From the NCBI GenBank assembly GCA_014960805.1, contig CP063163.1, forward strand, positions 3,311,001-3,375,000: a stretch of 64,000 nt of DNA, written 5' to 3'. The stretch's first letter is position 1. Each line of letters begins with the position of its first letter. Below, piece by piece: positions 26,791 through 36,411 of this stretch. Position numbers and translations under genes: made by a program. The notes beneath the pieces were generated by a model. It was not told where the DNA came from. It saw nothing but the letters and a program-made list of their open reading frames with translations, and did no database searches. The stretch comes from Cytobacillus suaedae. GTDB taxonomy: Bacteria > Bacillota > Bacilli > Bacillales > Bacillaceae_L.

Positions 26791-28635
26791 TTGTACAAAA
26801 ACTATATTGTAAAATTACTTATTGTCTTTCTATTAGTGATAACAACACTACTTCCATATGAATCAAACGTTTCTGCATCAGAAGAGTTCGCAACCATTAA
26901 CGTTGATATTTTAAATATCCGAAAAGGGCCGGGATTATCTTTTGAAGTAGTTAAAAAGGCAACTCGCGGAGAAAAGTACCCTATACTTGAAAGAAAGAAT
27001 GACTGGTTAATGGTACAACTCCCTGGAGGCAGTGATGGATGGCTTGCAGCCTGGCTCATAAAAGAAGATAAGAGCGAAGAAAAAGTGACTGATTCAACCA
27101 CTAAGGTAGAATCTACAGTTGATTGGCTTCGAGTTCGTTCTGGTCCTGGTACTAGTTTTCAAATAGTTGGTCATCTAAACAAAGGACAAGAGGTTGAGTT
27201 CGTTTCCAAAAATGAAAACTGGGTTAAAGTCCTTCTTAACGGAAAGGAAGGTTGGGTTTCAGCTGAATACCTTTCTAATGTTGGAAATAAAGAAAAACAA
27301 AACGAACAACAACCATCACAAAGCATTACAAAAACAACCGGTATAGTAACTGCTACAGTCCTTAATGTGCGAGACCAAGCATCACTACAAAGCAAAATCG
27401 TTAGTAAATTAAAAAAAGATGACAAAGTAAAAATCGTTGGTGAAAGAGAAAACTGGCTTGAGATCTCAGTCGATCAAGGTAGTGCTTGGGTTTCAAGTGA
27501 ATTTATAGAAATAACAGAATCAACTGTTCATCCACAACCTGAAGCACCTGAAGATGAGGAAGAAGTTGAGGATCAGCCTGATTCTAATGACGAAAACAAC
27601 AACGATAACCCTAATCCAAACGAAAAAATATCTGCAGTCGTCACTGCATCTATTCTTAATGTTCGTGATCAAGGTTCATTAAGCGGTAAGGTTATTGATA
27701 AGGTTGCACAAGGCGATATTGTTAAAATCCTTCAAGAAAACAGTCAGTGGTGTGAGGTAGAGCTTTCTAATAATAAAACAGGGTGGGTTGCGAGCTGGTA
27801 TCTTGAAAAAAATAAGGAATCACAGCAACCCTCTACTCCAGTTGAGACTGGTGACACAAGTTCAAAAGTTAAAATATTACATAATGGGAGTAATATCCGC
27901 TCTGGTCCTAGTACCGGTACTAATGTAGTAATGAGAGCTAATGAAGGTGATACGTTTATCATTCTAGCAGTAGAGGGCGACTGGTTTAAAATAGAGTTAC
28001 CTAATAAACAAGTAGGCTATATTGCTGGGTGGATTGTTGAAACCTCTGGAGGCACTATTCCGAATATCGAGAAACCAGGTATGAATCAATATTTTAAAAA
28101 TAAGACAATTGTAATTGATCCTGGACATGGTGGAAGAGATAGTGGAGCCATTGGCATTAAAGGTACATTTGAAAAAGATATGACCCTAAGAACATCTAAA
28201 CTCTTATTTGATAAATTAAAAGCTTCAGAAGCGAATGTTGTTCTTACTAGGTCAAGTGATGTGTATGTTAGCTTACGTTCAAGAGTTAGCCTATCCCATT
28301 ATCGAAATGCAGATGCATTTATTAGTGTCCATTATGATAGTGTAAATGATCGTAGTGTTAGAGGAATTACATCCTATTATTATAAGAATGCCCTAGATGC
28401 ACCATTAGCTGCAGCCATTCAAAAAGAAATGATTAAGCACACAAAACTAAGAGACAGAGGCCATCGTTTTGGGAATTACCATGTTCTCAGAGATAACAAG
28501 CAGCCTTCCGTACTCTTAGAGTTAGGGTACTTAAGCAATAGTACCGAAGAGCTAACCATTATATCGGGTAATTTCCAGGAAAACATTTCAAATGGAATCT
28601 ATTACGGGCTTGCTCAATACTTTAAAAATAAATAA
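26791..28635 (+). CDS. yrvJ: N-acetylmuramoyl-L-alanine amidase with five SH3b repeats (YrvJ-like)
   Basis: 614 residues, secreted. Signal peptide about residues 1-29 (cleavage after SNVSAS region). Five bacterial SH3 domains lie at about 35-91, 106-163, 183-241, 281-340 and 358-416, each with the LN(V/I)RxGPG or LNVRDQxS motif; an acidic linker rich in D, E, N and P (245-278) separates repeats 3 and 4. The Amidase_3 domain (438-612) has its zinc ligands H446 (DPGHGG), E461 and H514 (SVHYDS), and the catalytic E577 (LLELGYLSN). It cuts the stem peptide from muramic acid. Start is TTG at 26791, 8 nt after AAGGAGGAG; a nearby ATG is out of frame. Confidence 0.95.
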   Translation: MYKNYIVKLLIVFLLVITTLLPYESNVSASEEFATINVDILNIRKGPGLSFEVVKKATRGEKYPILERKNDWLMVQLPGGSDGWLAAWLIKEDKSEEKVTDSTTKVESTVDWLRVRSGPGTSFQIVGHLNKGQEVEFVSKNENWVKVLLNGKEGWVSAEYLSNVGNKEKQNEQQPSQSITKTTGIVTATVLNVRDQASLQSKIVSKLKKDDKVKIVGERENWLEISVDQGSAWVSSEFIEITESTVHPQPEAPEDEEEVEDQPDSNDENNNDNPNPNEKISAVVTASILNVRDQGSLSGKVIDKVAQGDIVKILQENSQWCEVELSNNKTGWVASWYLEKNKESQQPSTPVETGDTSSKVKILHNGSNIRSGPSTGTNVVMRANEGDTFIILAVEGDWFKIELPNKQVGYIAGWIVETSGGTIPNIEKPGMNQYFKNKTIVIDPGHGGRDSGAIGIKGTFEKDMTLRTSKLLFDKLKASEANVVLTRSSDVYVSLRSRVSLSHYRNADAFISVHYDSVNDRSVRGITSYYYKNALDAPLAAAIQKEMIKHTKLRDRGHRFGNYHVLRDNKQPSVLLELGYLSNSTEELTIISGNFQENISNGIYYGLAQYFKNK

Positions 28636-28643
28636 AAAAAAGA

Positions 28644-28690
28644 GGCTGTCCATAAAGTCAATTGTCATGACATTATGGACAGCCCTTATT
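28644..28690 (+). terminator. Terminator after yrvJ
   Basis: Twelve-bp stem GGCTGTCCATAA/TTATGGACAGCC (28644-28655 and 28673-28684), followed by CTTATTTTAT on the plus strand. Confidence 0.8.
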
Positions 28691-28747
28691 TTATATATTG
28701 ATTCTTTATAGGTTGTATTTTTGAATGTAACGGTAATGTTGTCCGTT

Positions 28748-28923
28748 GATTTCCGGTCCAGGCACTTGCTTTCCGCGGGTAATTATGAAAAAGCCTAACT
28801 GCCGGCTTTTTCAAGAGCGAATTCCCATCGGGGAGGAAGTCGAGCCTCCTCGACGTTCCGTCTGTGGGGTCTCGACCTTTCCTCAACTTCTGAGCAGGAG
28901 TCAAGTGCCTTCCCCTCCAATCA
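28748..28923 (+). repeat. Palindromic intergenic repeat, copy C (with extra hairpin)
   Basis: Outer stem GGCACTTG/CAAGTGCC (28761-28768 and 28902-28909), a T-to-C and A-to-G double change relative to copies A and B. Inner stem GTCGAG/CTCGAC. It contains the same inserted hairpin as copy B (GAAAAAGCC...GGCTTTTTC). Lies between the convergent genes yrvJ and dtd; the remainder of 28636-29029 holds only their two terminators. Confidence 0.85.
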
Positions 28924-28954
28924 ACTCTGTGACTAATATAAAGAGAAGGAAGCA

Positions 28955-29000
28955 AACAAAAAGGAAGTGAAAAAACGATACATTTTTCTCCACTTCCTTT
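28955..29000 (-). terminator. Terminator after dtd
   Basis: Stem AAGGAAGTG/CACTTCCTT (28961-28969 and 28991-28999) extended by A/T pairs, followed by TTTTTG on the minus strand. Confidence 0.8.
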
Positions 29001-29029
29001 ACTATAGGGATTTATTGAACAGCCCTTCT

Positions 29030-29473
29030 TTATTCTTTACTTTCTATAATGAGTGTAACTGGACCAACGTTTGTAAATTGTACATCCATCATTGCACCAA
29101 ACTGTCCAGTACTGACTTCAATCCCTTTGTTCCTTAACTCTTGATTAAATATTTCATACAGTTCTTCAGCATAATCTGGCTTTGCTGCTTCCATAAAATT
29201 TGGACGTCTACCTTTTCGACAATCCCCATATAACGTAAACTGCGAAACAGATAGAATTTGGCCTTTTACATCAAGTAAAGATAGATTCATCTTTCCTGCT
29301 TCGTCTTCAAAGATACGTAAATTGGCCACTTTCTCTGCAAGGTATTTTACATCCTCAACTGTATCTGAGTGTGTCACACCAACTAATAGCATTAAACCAT
29401 GGTCTATACTACCAACAATTGTATTGTCTACAATTACTCGAGCATGTTTAGCCCGCTGTACAACTACCTTCAT
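29030..29473 (-). CDS. dtd: D-aminoacyl-tRNA deacylase Dtd
   Basis: 147 residues. It hydrolyses D-amino acids (and glycine from tRNA-Ala) off tRNA. Family motifs are [17 protein letters not shown] (active site, S-Q-F/T) near residue 78 and the C-terminal cross-subunit NVGPVTL (Gly-cisPro-type motif) near 137. It starts 15 nt after the rel stop codon, so rel-dtd forms an operon as in B. subtilis. Confidence 0.96.
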   Translation of the reverse strand: MKVVVQRAKHARVIVDNTIVGSIDHGLMLLVGVTHSDTVEDVKYLAEKVANLRIFEDEAGKMNLSLLDVKGQILSVSQFTLYGDCRKGRRPNFMEAAKPDYAEELYEIFNQELRNKGIEVSTGQFGAMMDVQFTNVGPVTLIIESKE

Positions 29474-29488
29474 TACAGCATTTCCTTT

Positions 29489-31684
29489 CTAACTCATCAT
29501 CCTTCTAACTGCATAAATATCTCTTATTTGTTTAATTCGTTCAACAACCTTTTGAAGATGGTTAACATTTTGAATTGAAATGGTCATATTAATTGTTGCC
29601 ATTTTGTTGCGGTCTGATTTTCCTGCAACAGCATTAATATTCGTTTTGGTTTCATTGACAGCTTGTAGGACCTCGTTTAATAACCCTCTACGGTCAAAAC
29701 CGGAAATTTCAATTTCAACATTGTATTCTCTTCGCTCATTAATTTTACTTTCCCACTCAACTGGTATAAGTCTAGCCTGAGCATCACTACTGTGTACATT
29801 TGGACAGTCATTTCGATGTACAGAAACACCTCGTCCTTTTGTAATAAATCCTACAATATCATCACCTGGAACGGGGTTACAGCATTTAGATAAGCGAATT
29901 AATAAATTATCAATCCCTTGAACTTGTACACCAGATTCTCGTCTCTTAGAAGCAGGAAATTGCCTCATCTCAGATACAACATCTGCTACATTCTTTTCCT
30001 GTTCCTGGTCACGTTTCTTACGCCATTTTTCAGTAAGTCTTGTAGCAATTTGCGCAGCTGTTATTCCGTTATAACCTACAGCGGCAAACATATCTTCTTC
30101 ATTTGAGAAATTAAACTTTTCGGCTACCCTTTTTAGATTTTCAGAGGTTAGGACCTCTTTTACATCAAATTCAAGGTTTTTAACCTCTTTCTCAACTAGT
30201 TCCTTGCCTTTTTCAAGGTTTTCATCACGACGTTGTTTCTTAAAGAATTGACGAATTTTATTTTTAGCTTGTGATGTTTGAGCCAGTTTTAGCCAATCTT
30301 GACTTGGACCATAAGAGTGCTTAGAGGTTAAAATTTCGATTATATCACCGGTTTTAAGCTTATAATCAAGTGTTACCATCTTTCCATTTACTTTCGCACC
30401 AATTGTCTTATTTCCTATTTCCGAGTGAATACGGTAGGCAAAGTCTATAGGTACAGAACCAGATGGCAACTCGATAACATCACCCTTTGGTGTAAAGATA
30501 AACACCATATCAGAGAAAAGATCAATTTTTAATGATTCCATAAATTCTTCAGCATTACTTGCATCGTTCTGCCACTCTAGAATTTCTCTGAACCAAGATA
30601 ATTTCTCTTCATAAGAAGCAGTTGGCTGTACATTCTTGCCCTCTTTATAAGCCCAATGTGCAGCAATACCAAACTCAGCGATTTGATGCATTTCAAATGT
30701 TCGTATTTGAACCTCTAGTGGGTCACCAGTAGGGCCTATGACCGTAGTATGAAGCGATTGATACATGTTAGGCTTTGGCATCGCGATATAATCCTTGAAT
30801 CGGCCAGGCATGGGCTTCCAACAGGTATGAATAATTCCTAATACAGCATAGCAATCCTTAATACTGTTTACGACAATCCTTACCGCTAGAAGGTCATAGA
30901 TTTCGTTGAACTGTTTATTTTGAAGTACCATTTTACGATAAATACTATAAATGTGTTTTGGTCGTCCAGAAATATCTGCTTTTATTGATACCTCGGTTAC
31001 TCTATTTTTTACTTCATTAATGACATCCTCTAAATACTGTTCACGCTCAGCCCGCTTTTTCTTCATCAGGTTTACAATACGATAATATTGCTGCGGATTT
31101 AAATAGCGTAATGCTGTATCCTCAAGCTCCCATTTAATTTTAGATATCCCGAGACGATGAGCCAAAGGAGCAAAGATTTCCAAAGTTTCATTTGATATTC
31201 TTCGCTGTTTTTCCTGAGGTAGATGTTTTAGGGTACGCATGTTGTGCAGGCGATCTGCAAGTTTGATTAAAATGACACGAATATCCTGTGCCATCGCGAC
31301 AAACATCTTCCTATGGTTTTCAGCCTGCTGCTCTTCTTGAGATTTATATCGTATCTTCCCTAGTTTTGTTACACCATCAACAAGCATCGCAACTTCTTTA
31401 GTAAAAGCTTCCTCAATATGTTGGAAAGTCAATTCTGTATCTTCCACAACATCATGAAGAAAACCAGCTGCAATGGTTGAAGGGTCCATATCTAGATCGA
31501 CCAGGATACCAGCTACTTGTATAGGATGGATAATATAAGGCTCACCGGATTTACGATATTGTTCACGGTGAGCTTCTTTTGCGAAATTATATGCTTCTTG
31601 AATAAATTCAATATCTTTACCAGACAAGTAACGCTTCGCTTTTTCAATCACTTGCTCAGCAGTTAATACCTGTTCATTAGCCAT
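29489..31684 (-). CDS. relA: Bifunctional (p)ppGpp synthetase/hydrolase Rel
   Basis: 731 residues. The HD hydrolase domain carries FLHDVVEDT (H77-D78), the synthetase domain MYQSLHTTV and the RxKxxxSIxxK-like stretch [12 protein letters not shown], a TGS domain begins [13 protein letters not shown] (about 390), a zinc-finger-like region has [13 protein letters not shown], and the ACT domain ends the protein (about 655-728). HD residues are intact, so both activities are expected. It regulates the stringent response on ribosomes. Repeat copy D separates it from apt. Confidence 0.97.
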   Translation of the reverse strand: MANEQVLTAEQVIEKAKRYLSGKDIEFIQEAYNFAKEAHREQYRKSGEPYIIHPIQVAGILVDLDMDPSTIAAGFLHDVVEDTELTFQHIEEAFTKEVAMLVDGVTKLGKIRYKSQEEQQAENHRKMFVAMAQDIRVILIKLADRLHNMRTLKHLPQEKQRRISNETLEIFAPLAHRLGISKIKWELEDTALRYLNPQQYYRIVNLMKKKRAEREQYLEDVINEVKNRVTEVSIKADISGRPKHIYSIYRKMVLQNKQFNEIYDLLAVRIVVNSIKDCYAVLGIIHTCWKPMPGRFKDYIAMPKPNMYQSLHTTVIGPTGDPLEVQIRTFEMHQIAEFGIAAHWAYKEGKNVQPTASYEEKLSWFREILEWQNDASNAEEFMESLKIDLFSDMVFIFTPKGDVIELPSGSVPIDFAYRIHSEIGNKTIGAKVNGKMVTLDYKLKTGDIIEILTSKHSYGPSQDWLKLAQTSQAKNKIRQFFKKQRRDENLEKGKELVEKEVKNLEFDVKEVLTSENLKRVAEKFNFSNEEDMFAAVGYNGITAAQIATRLTEKWRKKRDQEQEKNVADVVSEMRQFPASKRRESGVQVQGIDNLLIRLSKCCNPVPGDDIVGFITKGRGVSVHRNDCPNVHSSDAQARLIPVEWESKINERREYNVEIEISGFDRRGLLNEVLQAVNETKTNINAVAGKSDRNKMATINMTISIQNVNHLQKVVERIKQIRDIYAVRRMMS

Positions 31685-31829
31685 GAAATCACCTTTTTAT
31701 AATTTAACTTTCATTAAACAATATTTTCATTATACTTTTGTAAAAAAATAATGATTATCCCTATTATCATGAAATTTCCTATGGATGTAAAGGGAAATTA
31801 CTATATTAAAGGTTCAATTAAACTGAAGA

Positions 31830-31986
31830 TGTGATTTCAGCTGCAGGCACTCGCTTTCCGAGGGCGGAAGCGGAAGGTTATTTTCACTATCGTGAAAAAA
31901 CCTACCTCCTCGTCACTCTGCTCCTGTGGGGTCTCACATTGACACGCTTCTCCCGCAGGAGTCTCGTGCCTGCAGCTGAAATCACA
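31830..31986 (+). repeat. Palindromic intergenic repeat, copy D (long outer stem)
   Basis: A perfect 21-bp outer stem (31830-31850 pairing with 31966-31986, centred on ATTTCAGCTGCAGGCAC) is longer than in copies A, B, C and F. The core (CTTTCCG, CTCCTCGTC, CTGTGGGGTCTC, CTCCCGCAGGAGTC) is kept, but the TGTGAG-type inner arm is replaced by a GGTTATTTTCAC/GTGAAAAAACC hairpin. It occupies most of the 31685-32061 gap between rel and apt; the rest holds the apt terminator. Confidence 0.85.
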
Positions 31987-32022
31987 AAGTATTTAAATAA
32001 ACAATATGCTTTAACATCCCTT

Positions 32023-32053
32023 TTAAAAAAGAGCACTCTACAAAAGAGCGCTC
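32023..32053 (-). terminator. Terminator after apt
   Basis: Stem GAGCGCTCT/AGAGTGCTC (one G-T pair; 32045-32053 and 32031-32039), followed by TTTTTTAAAA on the minus strand. Confidence 0.88.
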
Positions 32054-32061
32054 AGTGATGA

Positions 32062-32574
32062 TTAATATTTCATTAAAGTAAGTACATCATAGCCATCTAG
32101 CTTATCACGTCCATCTAGGTATGTTAACTCGATGATAAACGCAATTCCTGCTACAATGCCTCCTAGCCCTTCAACTAGGTTGATTGTAGCTTCAATTGTT
32201 CCGCCAGTAGCCAAAAGATCGTCTGTAATCAGTACACGCTGACCTGGTCTGATTGCATCTTTATGGATTGTTAATACATCCTTACCATACTCTAAACCAT
32301 ACTCTTGGCGAATAACTTCGCGTGGTAGCTTCCCTTCCTTACGTACTGGTGCAAATCCTACCCCATGTGAATAAGCTACTGGACATCCAATGATGAATCC
32401 ACGAGCCTCTGGTCCAACTACTAAGTCAATCTCTTTTTGACGAGCATATTGAACGATTTGGTCAGTTGCATATTTGTATGCCTCTCCATCATTCATTAAT
32501 GGTGTGATATCTTTAAATAAAATACCTGGTTTTGGATAGTCTGGAACGATTGTTACAAATTTCTTTAAATCCAT
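32062..32574 (-). CDS. apt: Adenine phosphoribosyltransferase
   Basis: 170 residues. Converts adenine and PRPP to AMP. The PRPP-binding loop is [30 protein letters not shown] and [12 protein letters not shown] are family signatures. Its ATG overlaps the recJ stop codon by one base (TAATG), so translational coupling with recJ is likely. In B. subtilis the order recJ-apt-rel is the same. Confidence 0.97.
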   Translation of the reverse strand: MDLKKFVTIVPDYPKPGILFKDITPLMNDGEAYKYATDQIVQYARQKEIDLVVGPEARGFIIGCPVAYSHGVGFAPVRKEGKLPREVIRQEYGLEYGKDVLTIHKDAIRPGQRVLITDDLLATGGTIEATINLVEGLGGIVAGIAFIIELTYLDGRDKLDGYDVLTLMKY

Positions 32575-34931
32575 TAGTTTACTGCCTCCTCGTACGTTAA
32601 CGAACCTCTATCAAATTGATCAAACAATTGCTTTAATTGTTGATAAGAAGAATACAAATACTCATTTTCAAGCTCGATTTGTTCCTGCTTTAAACGATAT
32701 GTTTCTGATTCAATCAAATCCCGTTTTGTAGCAACAGTTGATAAGGAAATTATTCCATTGTCTATTTTAACAAATTCTAGTTCAAAAAACACCTGTGACA
32801 TAAAATCAATTGTTTCTAATGACCAACCGCGATGTTTGGCTAGTTCCATACCATACTTTTTTATATCAAAGCTACCTCGTTTTGATATAAACGCATAAAA
32901 CCACTTAAAGTGCTCCCTTGTAGGAATCGTACTAAAGAAATGGTTTTGTTGATTAAAAAATAATGTATAAATTCGTTTTGGAAAGGAGGATTTAAATAAT
33001 ACATTTAAACTATCCTTGCTAGATGGTAGGTCAATAAGGACAACATAACTATCACTTAGGTTTAACTTAAACTCTTCTAATGATGTGATAAATAGTATCT
33101 CATCCTTATATTTACCTATTTGTAACTTATTTAATGTATCTTGATTAAAAACAACCAATTTTCTATTATCTGAAGGAATCCCTTCGATTACTTTTTGAAT
33201 ATCTTTTACACCACGGAAGTCAAAAAGTTGCCAGTGATTAACAGCAACATCTTGTATCATTACCTGGGGCTTACGAAAGTTATTCCATTCATTAATGGAC
33301 AATTCACCCAAAATAGACAGTTTAGAAATAGGTGAAATATGGTCAAACACTTCGCCAAAGCCAAACCCAACTCCATCTAAGGTTAAACCATTATCTTCTA
33401 CAATAATTTTTAAATGGTTTTGATTTGATCCTATCTTCTTAATACTATTTAATGTTGCATCCTTAATCAATACACGAGGTTTCGGGTTGCTCATCCCAAA
33501 AGGAGCCAATCTATTAAGTTCTGTAATCGTATCAATGGTTATCTCATGAAGAGAACATACCACATCTACATTTGTGATAGGTACATAGTCTTCCTCTGTT
33601 AAACAATCTAGAGCAAGCTGGTTTAAACGATTTCTAAGACTATCAACATCGTCAAGGTTCAATGTCATACCAGCTGCCATGGGATGACCTCCAAAGTGAG
33701 GTAAAATATCACGACAGGTACTAAGATTAGCGAATAAGTCAAAGCCAGCTATACTCCTTGCTGAGCCCTTAGCGATTCCTTTGTCAGGATCAATACTCAA
33801 AACGATTGTAGGACGATAAAACCGATCAACTAGCCTAGAGGCAACAATCCCTACAACACCTGCATTCCAACCTTCCTTTGCAATCACTAAAACGGAATTT
33901 TTATCAGGAGGGAAGAACTCTTCTACCTCTTTAATTGCTTCTTCAGTCATTGTATTGACTAATTGTTGACGTTCTTTATTCAATAAGTCGATTTGTTCTG
34001 CCAGCATATCTGCTTCTTCTCTATCATTAGTCATAAGCAGATGTACAGCGGGGTCTGCAGATTCTAGCCTGCCTACTGCATTGATTCTTGGGGCTATTGC
34101 AAAACCGATTGTTTCTTCTGTAATTTCCTTTGAATCAATCCCACTTACCTTTAATAGAGCTTTTATTCCAATCCGATTGGTTGTTTGAAGCATTTCTATT
34201 CCTTTACTTGCTAGCAATCTATTTTCGTCATGCAAGGGTACTAGATCTGCAATCGTCCCAATAGCAGCAACTTCCAACAAAGAAATAGGTACTTGTCCTA
34301 AAAGTGCATGTGCTAGCTTAAAAGCAACTCCTACGCCCGCAAGTTCCTTAAACGGGTAGGAACAGCTTTCTTTTTTAGGATGGATGATTGAAAAAGCATC
34401 TGGTAGAACAGGTCCTGGTTCATGATGATCAGTAATAATTAGATCAATGCCTAGTTCCTTAGCAACATCTGCCTCATGTAATGCAGAAATACCCGTATCT
34501 ACAGTAATAATTAATGTAAATCCTTCTTCCTTTGCCCATTTGAAGGCCTTTTCATTTGGACCATAGCCTTCCGTAAAACGATTAGGTATATAGAAGTCTA
34601 CATTTGCTTCTTTTTCTAAGAGGGCTGTCATTAATACGGTTGTACTACTTACGCCATCAGCATCATAATCTCCGTAAACTAATATTCTTTCATTATTTAG
34701 GATTGCTTGATTTATTCGAGTAACCGTCTTTTCCATATCTTCAAGTAAAAAAGGGTCATGGAAATCTTGTGTATCGGTATATAAGAATGCTTTCGCAGTC
34801 TCTACTGTATCAAAACCTCTGCTAACCAATAAGGAAGCAACAAGAGGTGCTATGTTTAATTCTTTTGAAAGTAAATCTATCTTTTCATTATCATTCGATA
34901 GGATATCCCAACGTGTTTTTGCCTGTAACAT
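32574..34931 (-). CDS. recJ: Single-stranded-DNA exonuclease RecJ
   Basis: 785 residues, 5'-3' exonuclease on single-stranded DNA in recombination and base-excision repair. DHH-phosphoesterase motifs: [10 protein letters not shown] (88-93) and ITDHHEP (168-170). The DHHA1 domain includes [11 protein letters not shown], followed by an OB-fold and a Firmicutes-type C-terminal extension of about 200 residues. The ATG at 34931 follows AAGGGGTG; in-frame codons upstream (to 34982) lack an RBS. Confidence 0.96.
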   Translation of the reverse strand: MLQAKTRWDILSNDNEKIDLLSKELNIAPLVASLLVSRGFDTVETAKAFLYTDTQDFHDPFLLEDMEKTVTRINQAILNNERILVYGDYDADGVSSTTVLMTALLEKEANVDFYIPNRFTEGYGPNEKAFKWAKEEGFTLIITVDTGISALHEADVAKELGIDLIITDHHEPGPVLPDAFSIIHPKKESCSYPFKELAGVGVAFKLAHALLGQVPISLLEVAAIGTIADLVPLHDENRLLASKGIEMLQTTNRIGIKALLKVSGIDSKEITEETIGFAIAPRINAVGRLESADPAVHLLMTNDREEADMLAEQIDLLNKERQQLVNTMTEEAIKEVEEFFPPDKNSVLVIAKEGWNAGVVGIVASRLVDRFYRPTIVLSIDPDKGIAKGSARSIAGFDLFANLSTCRDILPHFGGHPMAAGMTLNLDDVDSLRNRLNQLALDCLTEEDYVPITNVDVVCSLHEITIDTITELNRLAPFGMSNPKPRVLIKDATLNSIKKIGSNQNHLKIIVEDNGLTLDGVGFGFGEVFDHISPISKLSILGELSINEWNNFRKPQVMIQDVAVNHWQLFDFRGVKDIQKVIEGIPSDNRKLVVFNQDTLNKLQIGKYKDEILFITSLEEFKLNLSDSYVVLIDLPSSKDSLNVLFKSSFPKRIYTLFFNQQNHFFSTIPTREHFKWFYAFISKRGSFDIKKYGMELAKHRGWSLETIDFMSQVFFELEFVKIDNGIISLSTVATKRDLIESETYRLKQEQIELENEYLYSSYQQLKQLFDQFDRGSLTYEEAVN

Positions 34932-35015
34932 TCTTTCACCCCTTAACCACACCATTATACAGGAGTGACTAAGGGGTTTCAATGAAGTTAACCGTGTTAT
35001 AAAGTTGGAAATATT

Positions 35016-35360
35016 TTATGGTAGCTCACTATTTTCCTTTTGCTCCACTTTATCCTCTAATGGTTCTATCGGTGTCGTCACTTTTAGTTGTTCATTTTTG
35101 TTTTCAATTTCTACTTTCAGAGCTGCATTTTCCTTTTCAAGACCTTTTACTTTTCTTTGTAGTACAAAGAGTCGGAAAATCCCAGCAGATGCTACGATTA
35201 TCCCCCCCATTGATACGGATCCTAAAATTATAAGTATAAGTGGCCAGTTAGCCGTCCCAAAAAGATAATCAACTTCAACTGGTTCAACATTTATTACTGC
35301 AAATAAAGCGACTATTATAGCAAATAAAAATGCTAAGATTAGACTCCATTGTCCCTTCAT
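35016..35360 (-). CDS. yrvD: LapA-domain (DUF1049) membrane protein
   Basis: 114 residues: two transmembrane helices (about 6-27 and 38-62) joined by the short conserved turn NVEPVEVDYLFG, then a coiled coil (VLQRKVKGLEKENAALKVEIENK) and an acidic tail. The domain is that of E. coli LapA, which with LapB controls envelope assembly, but LapB is absent here. YrvD of B. subtilis matches in place and layout; function unknown. The symbol is by position. Confidence 0.8.
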   Translation of the reverse strand: MKGQWSLILAFLFAIIVALFAVINVEPVEVDYLFGTANWPLILIILGSVSMGGIIVASAGIFRLFVLQRKVKGLEKENAALKVEIENKNEQLKVTTPIEPLEDKVEQKENSELP

Positions 35361-35387
35361 ATTTTAATCCCCCTTTAACTATTGAAT

Positions 35388-36290
35388 TTAGTACTCATCA
35401 TCCTCAGAATAAGGATTAACATGCACAAATACATCCTGAACATTTGAGACATTTATTAATTTTTCCTTAACCTCTTTTCCAATCTTATGACCTTCTTCTA
35501 CTGTAATATGTGGGTCAACTGATATTTTTATATCTACAATCACATAATGACCATGTTCTCGTGCATGTAGAGAACCAATCTTTTTAACCCCAGGCACAGT
35601 TAATACAGCATTACGCATTTCAATTGTATCTTCCTCATGTAAAACATGGTCAAGGGTAGAATGAATCGATTCCTTACCTAACTTCCAAGCTGTTTTAAGA
35701 ATTAGAATAGAAACAAATATTCCAGCAACCGGATCTCCATATTCTAACCATGGAATACCCATGTTTTCTCCAAGAATGGCTGCCCCTACACCAATTAATG
35801 CGGCTATAGAGGAATAAACATCAGAACGGTGATCGTACGCATTAACAATAATTGCATCACTGTTTATTCTTTTACCCAACTTGTATTTGTATCTAAACAT
35901 TGCTTCTTTCACAATTATAGATATGATAAGTGCATAGATAGCGATTGTCTTTGGAGCATCTATCGGTTGGAAAAAAGCTTCAAACGAAGATTTTCCAATT
36001 TCTATACCTACTAAAAATAATAGTACAGATACAATGATAGCAGCTATAGATTCAGCTTTACCATGCCCATATGGGTGATCTTCATCTGGTGGCCGTTTGG
36101 CTGCACGTAACCCAATATAAACTGCCAGAGAACCAGCAACATCTGTAGCAGAATGAACAGCATCTGCTACTAATGCTCTACTTCCTGCAATAACTCCAAT
36201 TACGTATTTTAATATAGCTAAGCCAAGATTCCCAACTACTCCTACCATTGCCGCAAATTCGGCTTCCTTAAATCGATCCTTGTTCCCCAA
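35388..36290 (-). CDS. Cation diffusion facilitator (Mn/Fe-type exporter likely)
   Basis: About 300 residues with six transmembrane helices and a C-terminal cytoplasmic metallochaperone-like domain (about 205-290). The two metal-site motifs are ADAVHSATD in helix 2 and AYDHRSDVYSS in helix 5. The second has D where zinc exporters of the YiiP/ZitB type have H (DxxxD instead of HxxxD), a change seen in manganese-type members, so manganese export is the better guess (inference). HPYGHGKAE is the usual loop histidine stretch. Start: TTG at 36290 fits the spacing after GGAAGGG; GTG at 36299 overlaps that site. Confidence 0.88.
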   Translation of the reverse strand: MGNKDRFKEAEFAAMVGVVGNLGLAILKYVIGVIAGSRALVADAVHSATDVAGSLAVYIGLRAAKRPPDEDHPYGHGKAESIAAIIVSVLLFLVGIEIGKSSFEAFFQPIDAPKTIAIYALIISIIVKEAMFRYKYKLGKRINSDAIIVNAYDHRSDVYSSIAALIGVGAAILGENMGIPWLEYGDPVAGIFVSILILKTAWKLGKESIHSTLDHVLHEEDTIEMRNAVLTVPGVKKIGSLHAREHGHYVIVDIKISVDPHITVEEGHKIGKEVKEKLINVSNVQDVFVHVNPYSEDDEY

Positions 36291-36372
36291 GTTTTTCACC
36301 CTTCCTTGTAAAACAGTCGTTTCTTATTGTAACCAATAACGTACTCTATCACCACAAATATACTTGAATATA

Positions 36373-36402
36373 AAAAAGCCGTGGATTTCTCCACGGCTTT
36401 TT
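36373..36402 (-). terminator. Terminator after secDF
   Basis: Stem AAAGCCGTGGA/TCCACGGCTTT with a 4-nt loop (36375-36385 and 36390-36400) and A/T extensions; T run on both strands. Confidence 0.9.
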
Positions 36403-36411
36403 AGTCTTAGA

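Noticed and set aside
22389-28970. Open frames over repeats B and C give look-alike peptides (shared LPDGN, LLKKP and PRKAS pieces), suggesting a novel small protein family.
   Set aside because: The similarity is explained by the repeat itself. Copies A, E and F do not keep the frame, there is no RBS, and the changes preserve stems rather than codons.
36291-36375. Searched for a yybP-ykoY manganese riboswitch before the cation exporter.
   Set aside because: No matching structure; the region also contains the secDF terminator.
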